In this document: positions 7,949 to 12,883 of the stretch, piece after piece
Numbering within the stretch: position 1 is the stretch's first letter
Layout of the letters: each line of letters opens with the position of its first letter
NCBI GenBank assembly: GCA_022561415.1
Contig: JADFRH010000029.1
Span: forward strand, 1-12,883
Reading direction: 5' to 3'
DNA length: 12,883 bases
Source: Planctomycetota bacterium
GTDB lineage: Bacteria; Planctomycetota; Phycisphaerae; UBA1845
The notes under the pieces: generated by a model
What the model was told of the DNA's origin: nothing
What the model saw: the letters and a program-made list of their open reading frames with translations, nothing else
The model's database searches: none
Program-made: the position numbers and the translations under genes

Positions 7949-8842
7949 TCATTCCGCGCGCAGCGCTCCATCATGCAAGAGCAGCGTGCGGTCCGCGTGC
8001 TGCGCGATGCCGGGGTCGTGAGTGACCATGACGATCGTCTGGCCTTCGCGGTGCAGCTCTGCGAACAATGCCATCAGTTTCGCGCCCGCCTCGGCGTCGA
8101 GGTTGCCGGTGGGTTCGTCCGCGAACAGGATGCGCGGTTTGTGGATCAGGGCCCGTGCGATGGCGACGCGCTGCTGTTCGCCGCCGGACAACTCGCTCGG
8201 GCGGTGTTTCAGGCGCTGGGCGAGGCCGACGCGTGTGAGGACGTCGATCGCCTCACGCCGGGCTTCGGTGCGGCGAGAGAGCCACTCCAGCAGCGAGCAC
8301 CCGACCTGGCGCGTGATCAGCACGTTTTCCAAAACGTTCAGCTCCGGCAGCAGGTGATAGAACTGAAACACGAACCCGACTTGGCGGCGGCGCATTTGAA
8401 CACGCTCACGCTCGTTCAGGTTGGTGATGAACATTTGCACGCCGCTGATCACACAGATGAGAAACAGGGCGCCCGCCAGCACGAAGCTCCCCAAGACTAG
8501 CGGCAGGACGAGAAACAGGAGGCTGCTGAGCAGGATCCCGGGCAGCACGATGATCCATGTCGCCCAGGCCAGAACGCGAAGCAACGATGCGCCTGGCGTT
8601 CCGCGTTTCGGTTCGGCTTGGACGATCGTCTCCCCGTCGAATGCGACCTGCCCGCTGTCCGGCACGTCCAGCGCTCCGAGCAGGTGCAACAGCGTGCTCT
8701 TGCCGCTGCCGGACTTGCCCATCACGGCGACGAATTCGCCGGCCTCGAGCCGTAAGCTGCAGCCGCGCAGGACTTGCAGCCGGTCGGAGCCCATCCGGTA
8801 GGCTTTGTGAAGGGCCTGCGCGACGAGCAGCGGGCTAGCCAT
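7949..8842 (-). CDS. lolD: LolD-like ABC ATPase with a hydrophobic insertion between Walker A and Q-loop
   Basis: 297 residues from ATG 8842. This start overlaps the permease stop by 8 nt (ATGGCTAG), implying translational coupling, and removes an unlike 44-residue in-frame extension. Motifs: Walker [10 protein letters not shown] 42-50, Q-loop [12 protein letters not shown] with Q160, signature LSGGEQQ 218-224, Walker B ILFADEP 238-244, and switch H275 in [19 protein letters not shown] is characteristic of the LolD/MacB group, which powers lipoprotein or envelope-substrate release from the inner membrane. Residues about 77-145 form an insertion absent from ordinary LolD, where the DG...R...R linker is about 15-20 residues. 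About 50 of these residues (88-137) are strongly hydrophobic and could cross the membrane two or perhaps three times. The frame stays open and all motifs on both sides are intact, so it is not a frameshift product. The ATPase call is sure; the lipoprotein substrate is inferred from family and from the neighbouring permease. Confidence 0.9.
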   Translation of the reverse strand: MASPLLVAQALHKAYRMGSDRLQVLRGCSLRLEAGEFVAVMGKSGSGKSTLLHLLGALDVPDSGQVAFDGETIVQAEPKRGTPGASLLRVLAWATWIIVLPGILLSSLLFLVLPLVLGSFVLAGALFLICVISGVQMFITNLNERERVQMRRRQVGFVFQFYHLLPELNVLENVLITRQVGCSLLEWLSRRTEARREAIDVLTRVGLAQRLKHRPSELSGGEQQRVAIARALIHKPRILFADEPTGNLDAEAGAKLMALFAELHREGQTIVMVTHDPGIAQHADRTLLLHDGALRAE

Positions 8843-10466
8843 AGCGGAGGGCCTCCACGGGGTGCATCGTGCCGGCCCGCCGCGCCGCGGCGAAAGCGCC
8901 GACGATGGAGGTGACGACCGCGACCGTGCCGACGCGGATGAGGTCGACCGTTCGGGCGGTGTTGGGGATTTCATCGAACGAGTAGACCGACCGGTCCCAG
9001 ACTTGCAGCGCGGGGTGGATCCAGATCAGGGCTTGCTGGAACTCGTTGATGTACTTGACGAAGTAGAACCCGCCGACGAGCCCCAGGACGCTGCCGACGA
9101 TGCCGATGGCCGCGCCGTAGCTGACGAAGATCAGCGAGACGCCGGCGGACGATCCGCCGATGCTCTTGATGATGCCGATGTCGCGCGTCTTCTGCATGAC
9201 GATCATGTAGAGAATGCAGAGCGTCAGCACCGTGGCCACGAGCGAAATGGTGCCGAAAAGGATCGTGACCAGGATGCGCTCCTTCTCGACCGGGGCGATG
9301 ATGTGCATCTGCGATTCTTCCCAGGTCATGGCCTCGATGCGGTCGACAAGGTTGCGTTCGAAGTCGTCCAGCCGCGCGTCCTGCACATAGGATTGGTACA
9401 GCTCTTGCAGCCGGTCGCTGAGCTCCCCGGCGTCGACGCCGTCGGCGATCTTGACCTGGATCTGCGAGCAACGCGCCGGTGCCGTGCCGCCGCCTTCGGC
9501 GCGCTCGGCTTCGTCCATGTAGATCAGTTTTTGCAGCAAATCGAAGTCGCAGTAGACGTGCTGTGAGTCGATCTCGTGAATTCCGGTGCGTGAGTCGTCT
9601 GCGTAGCGAAAGGGCTGCTTAATGGCCGTCGTGTCGAACTGGCTGGTAAGCAGGGCCAGCAGCACCTCGCAGCCGCGCGGATAGAAGAAGTGCCTCTTGT
9701 AACGCCCGTCCTTGTCGCGCTTGGCGACGATCTCGCGGCCGATGATCAAGCCGGGATAGGCGTTGCCGGTCTCGTCGGCTTCGCCGGTTTCGGGGTTGAG
9801 CTCGAACACGCCGGGGATCGGCGGCAGGCCCTGCTCGCGCAGAAAATCGTCGAGAAGCGTCTCGGTGGCGTCGTCGGGTCCGGCGAACTCCTCGCCGTTG
9901 TGCGCGTTGCGCCACGCCTCGCAAAATTGAGCCAAGGCGTCGCGGAAGGGCTGGAACAGCACGGGCCGTAAGATGTCGCCCTCATGCCGGCCATCGGAAT
10001 CGTAGACGGGCATGGGGTCGGCGGTCCCGAGCCGCGGCTGGCGCTGCTCACCCAGGTGCGTCGTCCCCGGGTAGTACTTCTGGTAGAAGAGACTCTCCTC
10101 GAACGCGTTGACCCGGTAGGTGGCCTCGAGCCGGATGCCGACGACGCGCACCAGCGCGGTCTGCTCGGTCTGCGGGAAGCGCAGCAGGCCGTAGGAGTAG
10201 ACGACGGGCGTGGCGTCGATGACCTCGGGCCAGGCCTTGATCTCGGCGATGAAATCGTCGTAGAGCGGGAAGCCCTGGTACATCGCGTTGTCGACCACGA
10301 TGTCGCCGAGCAGCCCGCGGGCCTTGAACTTGAGTTTGTCCAGAAACCCGCCCATGACCGACATGACGACGATGATCAGAAAGGTGCAGAGCGCGACGGC
10401 GGCGATCGCAAAGTAGGCGATCACTCCGCTGCGAAGATAGCGAAGCGTGAGAAAGAGCTTGTACAA
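8835..10466 (-). CDS. LolC/LolE-like ABC transporter permease (FtsX/MacB superfamily)
   Basis: 543 residues from TTG 10466. MYKLFLTLRYLRSG is the usual N-terminus for this family, and AAGGA lies about 9 nt upstream. One membrane span (about 14-37) is followed by a large periplasmic region (about 40-395). Three C-terminal spans follow at about 398-423, 444-470 and 510-530, with the cytoplasmic coupling loop MQKTRDIGIIKSIGGSS at 424-440. It ends [17 protein letters not shown], the conserved tail of the FtsX fold. E. coli LolC/LolE are about 400-415 residues, so this protein has roughly 130 extra. The excess lies in the periplasmic region, which includes acidic stretches at about 145-235. Only one permease is present, so it would act as a homodimer or with a partner encoded elsewhere. 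The ATPase gene overlaps its stop. The expected role is moving lipoproteins or other envelope cargo from the inner membrane; the substrate is not proven. Confidence 0.88.
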   Translation of the reverse strand: MYKLFLTLRYLRSGVIAYFAIAAVALCTFLIIVVMSVMGGFLDKLKFKARGLLGDIVVDNAMYQGFPLYDDFIAEIKAWPEVIDATPVVYSYGLLRFPQTEQTALVRVVGIRLEATYRVNAFEESLFYQKYYPGTTHLGEQRQPRLGTADPMPVYDSDGRHEGDILRPVLFQPFRDALAQFCEAWRNAHNGEEFAGPDDATETLLDDFLREQGLPPIPGVFELNPETGEADETGNAYPGLIIGREIVAKRDKDGRYKRHFFYPRGCEVLLALLTSQFDTTAIKQPFRYADDSRTGIHEIDSQHVYCDFDLLQKLIYMDEAERAEGGGTAPARCSQIQVKIADGVDAGELSDRLQELYQSYVQDARLDDFERNLVDRIEAMTWEESQMHIIAPVEKERILVTILFGTISLVATVLTLCILYMIVMQKTRDIGIIKSIGGSSAGVSLIFVSYGAAIGIVGSVLGLVGGFYFVKYINEFQQALIWIHPALQVWDRSVYSFDEIPNTARTVDLIRVGTVAVVTSIVGAFAAARRAGTMHPVEALRYG

Positions 10467-10469
10467 AGG

Positions 10470-10485
10470 CTGAAATCCTTTTCAG
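10470..10485 (-). promoter_or_regulatory. Hairpin presenting the permease Shine-Dalgarno in its loop
   Basis: On the minus strand CTGAAA, AGGA, TTTCAG forms a perfect 6-bp stem with AGGA as the tetraloop, followed by CCT and the TTG start. The AAGGA ribosome binding site is therefore split between the top of the stem and the loop. It might expose or restrain initiation from the weak TTG codon. The geometry is visible; any regulatory effect is inferred. Confidence 0.45.
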
Positions 10486-10851
10486 TCTCGCTGGCCGACG
10501 CGCGAGGTGCGCGACCGCGACCACGCTCACTTATGCAGCGCGCCGGGCCGCCCCGAGGTTCAATCGCTTTTCGGGAAGGTGCGAACGATTCCCGTCACCC
10601 GGCCGCTCGCGCCCGCGGTCCGCGTCGCGACACGATACTCGATCCGGGGCCGTTCGTCGGCGCCCGGCCCGATTCGCTGCTGGAATCGCGCGCCGGCTCG
10701 CGAAAGGCGACAATCGTGGGCCCGTCGAAGGGGTCGGGCTTGTCGCCTTGCGAACGTGGAATGATCGTCGGCGACTTGTTGCCCGGCAAACGCCGTTTCC
10801 TGCGCGAATTTGGTTAGGCAACCGGCGATGCCGATGGGTATAATGTGTGAG
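10486..10851. other. Intergenic interval between permease and hicB genes
   Basis: These 366 bases separate divergent genes. No gene was recognised. A minus-strand frame from TTG 10789 to 10595 (64 residues) has GC-ending codons and the sequence PTIIPRSQGDKPDPFDGP, but it has no family resemblance and no ribosome binding site, so it is not called. The right end holds the hicB -10 element. The permease promoter must also lie here, but none stands out. Confidence 0.5.
10839..10844 (+). promoter_or_regulatory. Consensus -10 box giving a nearly leaderless hicB transcript
   Basis: A perfect TATAAT ends 7 nt before the ATG at 10852, so transcription should start at about 10851-10852, on or next to the start codon. 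No good -35 hexamer is seen at 16-18 nt; TTAGGC at 10814-10819 is weak with a 19-nt spacer. There is no usable Shine-Dalgarno, in keeping with leaderless translation. Confidence 0.5.
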
Positions 10852-11073
10852 ATGCCACGGGAACTGACGATCATCTACGAGCAAGGCGCCGACGGCTGGT
10901 GGCTGACTACGATTCCCGAGGTGCCTGGTGCGTTCTCGCAGGGCCGCACGAAGGACGAAGCTCGAGAGAACGTCATCGACGCACTGTCGGAATTGATGGA
11001 AGCGCGGCGTGAACTGGCCCTGAAAAAGCGCGGCGCGGACAGCGATGTAGAATCCATCCCGTTGCCTTCCTAA
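10852..11073 (+). CDS. hicB: HicB-family antitoxin-like protein
   Basis: 73 residues from ATG 10852. The sequence reads PRELTIIYEQGADGWWLTTI, PEVPGAFSQGRTKDEAREN, then VIDALSELMEARRELAL. This is the degenerate RNase H-like HicB fold: a strand, a turn with the conserved W, the P(E/A)xPG(A/C)xxxG core, and a helix. The short charged C-terminus has no HTH or ribbon-helix-helix domain, as in the small HicB subgroup. HicB proteins bind and neutralise HicA mRNA interferases. In-frame upstream codons back to TTG 10810 are possible starts, but they overlap the consensus -10 box, so ATG 10852 is preferred. The only nearby HicA gene is on the opposite strand, facing this one with 96 nt between stops. 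Family membership is fairly sure; pairing with that HicA is inferred. Confidence 0.8.
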   Translation: MPRELTIIYEQGADGWWLTTIPEVPGAFSQGRTKDEARENVIDALSELMEARRELALKKRGADSDVESIPLPS

Positions 11074-11095
11074 CGCTTCGCCGCAAAAGTGTAGC

Positions 11096-11113
11096 ACAGC
11101 CGCCCCCGGCTGT
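11096..11113. terminator. Hairpin between convergent hicB and hicA; possible bidirectional terminator or REP-like unit
   Basis: ACAGCCG, CCCC, CGGCTGT is a perfect 7-bp stem with a 4-nt loop, placed between two converging stops. A run AAAAGTGTAGC precedes it and TATT follows, but there is no clean T-run on either side, so termination is uncertain. I recall similar CACAGCCG...CGGCTGT sequences scattered in planctomycete genomes, so it may instead be one copy of a dispersed palindromic repeat; only one copy lies in this window. Confidence 0.5.
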
Positions 11114-11169
11114 ATTCTCGCGGTACCCGCGGCGATTTCGGGCACACAATTCATTTTCGCGGCGGACTG

Positions 11170-11364
11170 CTAACGCTCGGCCGGAGCGTCAATTCCAAGT
11201 TCCTTGCAGATCTGGCGTACGAGCATCGAGTCGATCTCGTTGTGCCTGGGCACGGGGGCGGTTTGATCATTGGCCGAGTTGGCATAGATCGAATGCCGGC
11301 GTCCCTCGCGTATCAAGTTGCAGCCGTTCGCGGAAAGGTGCCGAAGCAGCTTCGTTCGTTTCAT
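11170..11364 (-). CDS. hicA: HicA-family mRNA interferase toxin
   Basis: 64 residues from ATG 11364; an in-frame TTG at 11379 would add five residues. KLLRHLSANGCNLIREG, then RRHSIYANS, VPRHNEID and RQICKELGI follow the HicA double-stranded-RNA-binding-like fold: helix, three strands, helix. H24 in GRRHSIY is the expected catalytic histidine, so the toxin looks intact. HicA cleaves mRNA, often during translation. It stands 87 nt after the vapC-like stop on the same strand, so it may be co-transcribed with vapBC. There is no hicB on its own strand. The only hicB-like gene is convergent, which is unusual because the two normally form one operon. No strong ribosome binding site was found. Confidence 0.82.
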   Translation of the reverse strand: MKRTKLLRHLSANGCNLIREGRRHSIYANSANDQTAPVPRHNEIDSMLVRQICKELGIDAPAER

Positions 11365-11451
11365 GATTGCCGCGCTCAAGGGTCTCGATGTAGTCGGCGC
11401 CGCGGACCGGCGGGATTGCCTTTCGACCCGGCTGTCGGTCGCGTGATCGTC

Positions 11452-11853
11452 CTATTTGAGCAAGGCCGCGAATCCGGCCTGTTCGAAGTGATGATCGCCC
11501 GTCAGCGCGTCGCGGATGCCGCGCTCTTCCATGACGACAAAGGAGATGCAGTCGGTCAACGACCAGTCCTTGTCCGGGCGTTGTTCGTAGAGCTCGACGC
11601 CACGATGAAAAAGCGCGTCGTCGGGCGGCACGATGGTCACACGATCGTCGCCGCGCAGGACTTTGGACAGTCGCACAAAGGAGCGTCGTCTTGCCGCGAT
11701 GCGGAACGCGTTGGCGACCTCGACGAGAATCCACGCCGTTGTGACCTGCCGAGCCACGACACCGGCGGTCAGCTCCCGCGCCCGCTGGTGGGCTCCATCG
11801 GCAGGATTCAGCAACGCGATGTAATAGAAGCTGTCGGCGAAGCACTCGTTCAA
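11452..11853 (-). CDS. PIN-domain (VapC-like) ribonuclease toxin
   Basis: 133 residues from TTG 11853. ECFADSFYYIALLNPADGAH begins the PIN fold with D7. E45 lies in WILVEVANAF. D101 lies in WSLTDCISFVVM and D120 in ALTGDHHF. These four acidic residues form the usual Mg2+ site, so the enzyme should be active as a site-specific endoribonuclease. The start is decided by the antitoxin gene: TTGA is shared as the last four bases of that gene and the start of this one, and the protein then begins exactly at the PIN motif. Upstream in-frame sequence is Arg/Gly-rich antisense noise. Together with the preceding gene it forms a VapBC-type module. The family is sure; the RNA target is unknown. Confidence 0.88.
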   Translation of the reverse strand: MNECFADSFYYIALLNPADGAHQRARELTAGVVARQVTTAWILVEVANAFRIAARRRSFVRLSKVLRGDDRVTIVPPDDALFHRGVELYEQRPDKDWSLTDCISFVVMEERGIRDALTGDHHFEQAGFAALLK

Positions 11854-12083
11854 TGTTTGGGACCGCCGTGCAGGTAATGGTCGTGGTTTCGCGCCAGATC
11901 GCTCGGCAAACCGGGCCCGGCGCTGCCGGCCAGGTCGAGCAGTTTTTTCGACAGGGCCTCCGCCGCGGCCTCTTCCTCCGACGCGGACAGGACGGGCTCC
12001 ACGCGCACCGCGGTACCATCCGGAAGCTTCGCGCCGTTCTCGAGCACGACGACGCCGTTGACCACTTTGCCCTGGTAAGTCAT
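11850..12083 (-). CDS. Antitoxin partner of the PIN toxin (VapB-like)
   Basis: 77 residues from ATG 12083. The N-terminus MTYQGKVVNGVVVLENG continues ALPDGTAVRVE-style strands (residues 18-30, KLPDGTAVRVEPV), giving a small swapped-hairpin-like beta domain. The C-terminus includes GLPSDLARNHDHYLHG, a recurring tail in antitoxins beside PIN proteins, likely the toxin-binding segment. ATG 12083 is preferred over ATG 12104 because GAGG lies 7 nt before it and the upstream ATG overlaps the promoter -10 box. Its TGA overlaps the toxin TTG by 4 nt, coupling their translation. It probably represses its own promoter in complex with the toxin, as is usual for such pairs. The pairing is well supported by position; the exact antitoxin class is less certain. 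Confidence 0.82.
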   Translation of the reverse strand: MTYQGKVVNGVVVLENGAKLPDGTAVRVEPVLSASEEEAAAEALSKKLLDLAGSAGPGLPSDLARNHDHYLHGGPKH

Positions 12084-12102
12084 TTGGCACCTCACTTCCA
12101 CC

Positions 12103-12108
12103 ATTGTA
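12103..12108 (-). promoter_or_regulatory. -10 element of the vapBC-like operon
   Basis: TACAAT on the minus strand (five of six matches to TATAAT) would start transcription near 12096. That leaves about 12 nt of leader containing the GAGG ribosome binding site of the antitoxin gene. No good -35 hexamer is visible, as might be expected for a promoter bound by its own antitoxin. Confidence 0.45.
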
Positions 12109-12184
12109 TCCGATGGAACGGGGAATCGATGTTTTGAATGTCGGAGGCACGCCTGCGCGACGGTTGCCAGAGGCTCAAGAAGTC

Positions 12185-12883
12185 TTATGGCTCTGACGCG
12201 TTCTCGGACCCTGGTCGAGTCAGGTCTCCGTTTGCCTCCTCCGAGAATTCTAGTGTGTCGCCGGGCGAGGCTGAGACTTCCGGCCGCTGAAGCGGGAACA
12301 GAATCACCTCGCGAATGCTCGTGCTGCCGGTCAGGAGCATGACCAACCGGTCGATGCCGATCCCCAGGCCGCCGGCGGGGGGCATGCCGTACTCCAGCGC
12401 CTCGACGAAGTCCTCGTCCATGACCGCCATGGTCTCGTCGTCCTCGCCTTTCAGCGCGCCGCCGGCCAGGGTGTCGCGCTGCACGGCCGGGTCGTTCAGC
12501 TCGGTGTAGGCGTTGCCGAGCTCCATGCCGTTGATGAAGGCCTCGAAGCGCAGCGCGACGTTGGGGTTGTCCGGGTGGCGTTTGGTCAGCGGGCAGAGCG
12601 GGGCGGGGTAGTCGAGCACGAAGCAGGGGTTGATCAGCTTCGATTCGACGTAGTGCTCAAAAAGCGCGTTGACGACGACCGGGTCGTCCATCCTCGATTC
12701 GTCAATCGTAATCGCCTTCTGCGCGCGCAACTCGCGGGCTCGATCCCGTACCTGACCGATGGATTCCAGATCGAAACCGACGTGCTCGGCGAACAGGTCG
12801 GCGTACTTGTGCCGCGGCCAAGGCGTCGAATAGTCGATCTCGCGGTCGCCGAACGCGATCTTCAGCGACCCGATCACCTCGCG
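12185..12883 (-). CDS. lysS: Lysyl-tRNA synthetase, class II, C-terminal part (5' end beyond window)
   Basis: The frame runs off the right edge, leaving 232 residues and TAA at 12185. It attaches lysine to tRNA-Lys in the cytoplasm. Diagnostic stretches of the class II catalytic core are DYPAPLCPLTK (91-101 of the fragment), RFEAFINGMELGNAYTELND (112-131) and motif 3 GGLGIGIDRLVMLLTGSTSI (171-190) followed by REVILFPLQRP. The anticodon-binding OB domain and motif 1 are outside the window. About 30 acidic, low-complexity residues follow the normal end at FPLQRPE, a modest C-terminal extension. The first in-window GTG (12877) is an internal valine, not a start. The vapBC-like promoter begins about 75 nt downstream. 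Confidence 0.95.
   Translation of the reverse strand, partial: REVIGSLKIAFGDREIDYSTPWPRHKYADLFAEHVGFDLESIGQVRDRARELRAQKAITIDESRMDDPVVVNALFEHYVESKLINPCFVLDYPAPLCPLTKRHPDNPNVALRFEAFINGMELGNAYTELNDPAVQRDTLAGGALKGEDDETMAVMDEDFVEALEYGMPPAGGLGIGIDRLVMLLTGSTSIREVILFPLQRPEVSASPGDTLEFSEEANGDLTRPGSENASEP

Noticed and set aside
8420..8610. Hydrophobic insertion in the ATPase as a frameshift or assembly error
   Set aside because: The frame is open throughout, composition matches its neighbours, and all ATPase motifs on both sides are intact and in the same frame.
8862..9566. Plus-strand frame of 234 codons opposite the permease
   Set aside because: Asp/Arg/Gly-rich antisense translation of the permease coding strand with no fold or start signal.
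10595..10789. Small minus-strand frame (64 residues, TTG start) between permease and hicB
   Set aside because: Codon endings look plausible, but there is no ribosome binding site, no homologue I recognise, and it is low-complexity. Described only in the interval entry.
9984..10817. Plus-strand frame of 277 codons
   Set aside because: Mostly antisense to the permease N-terminus, continuing into the intergenic region; no family resemblance.
11267..12019. Minus-strand frame of 250 codons across vapB, vapC and hicA
   Set aside because: It is an alternative frame over three recognised small genes; its sequence is Arg/Pro-rich with no motif.

Overview
The window appears to join two unrelated genomes. 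Positions 1 to about 2,650-2,690 are comparatively AT-rich, use many ATT/ATA/AAA/TTA codons, and carry the tail of an RpfG-like HD-GYP protein followed by an RpfC-like hybrid histidine kinase, both on the minus strand. This pair is typical of gammaproteobacterial DSF (diffusible signal factor) signalling. From about 2,690 to the right edge the DNA is GC-rich with strongly GC-ending codons. Its genes look planctomycete: RNase Y, a membrane-anchored acidic helix-turn-helix protein beside a small conserved membrane protein, a LolCDE-type transporter, a sigma-54 activator, and hicAB- and vapBC-like modules. The phylum assignment is from recalled family resemblance, not from a search.

The switch falls inside one open frame (2178-3770). 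It begins as RNase Y (membrane anchor, coiled coil, KH domain, first HD histidine) and ends as an RpfG HD-GYP domain. The joint is at the homologous helix that reads IADELG in both families. RNase Y loses its C-terminal part and RpfG loses its receiver domain. The base composition of everything on either side changes at the same place, so an assembly or amplification chimera is the most economical explanation. A native RNase Y/HD-GYP fusion is the exciting but less likely alternative.

Layout of the GC-rich part: 3771-4324 is non-coding. Then comes a plus-strand group: a small membrane-anchored protein (4325-4816), a HTH protein with two C-terminal membrane spans (4849-5745), and an OmpA/Pal-like lipoprotein (5812-6648). 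Converging on it is a minus-strand group: a LolC/E-like permease (10466 to 8835), a LolD-like ATPase overlapping it by 8 nt (8842 to 7949), and a sigma-54 AAA+ activator with no sensory domain (7813 to 6680). To the right is a toxin-antitoxin patch: hicB on the plus strand, and vapB-vapC then hicA on the minus strand, with hicB and hicA facing each other across a 7-bp perfect hairpin. The window ends in the 3' part of lysS on the minus strand.

The most interesting native biology is the LolD-like ATPase. Between Walker A and the Q-loop, where LolD normally has a short linker, it carries roughly 70 extra residues containing about 50 hydrophobic residues in a row. This suggests a nucleotide-binding subunit with its own membrane hairpin. 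No rRNA, tRNA, CRISPR array, insertion sequence or replication origin was seen.
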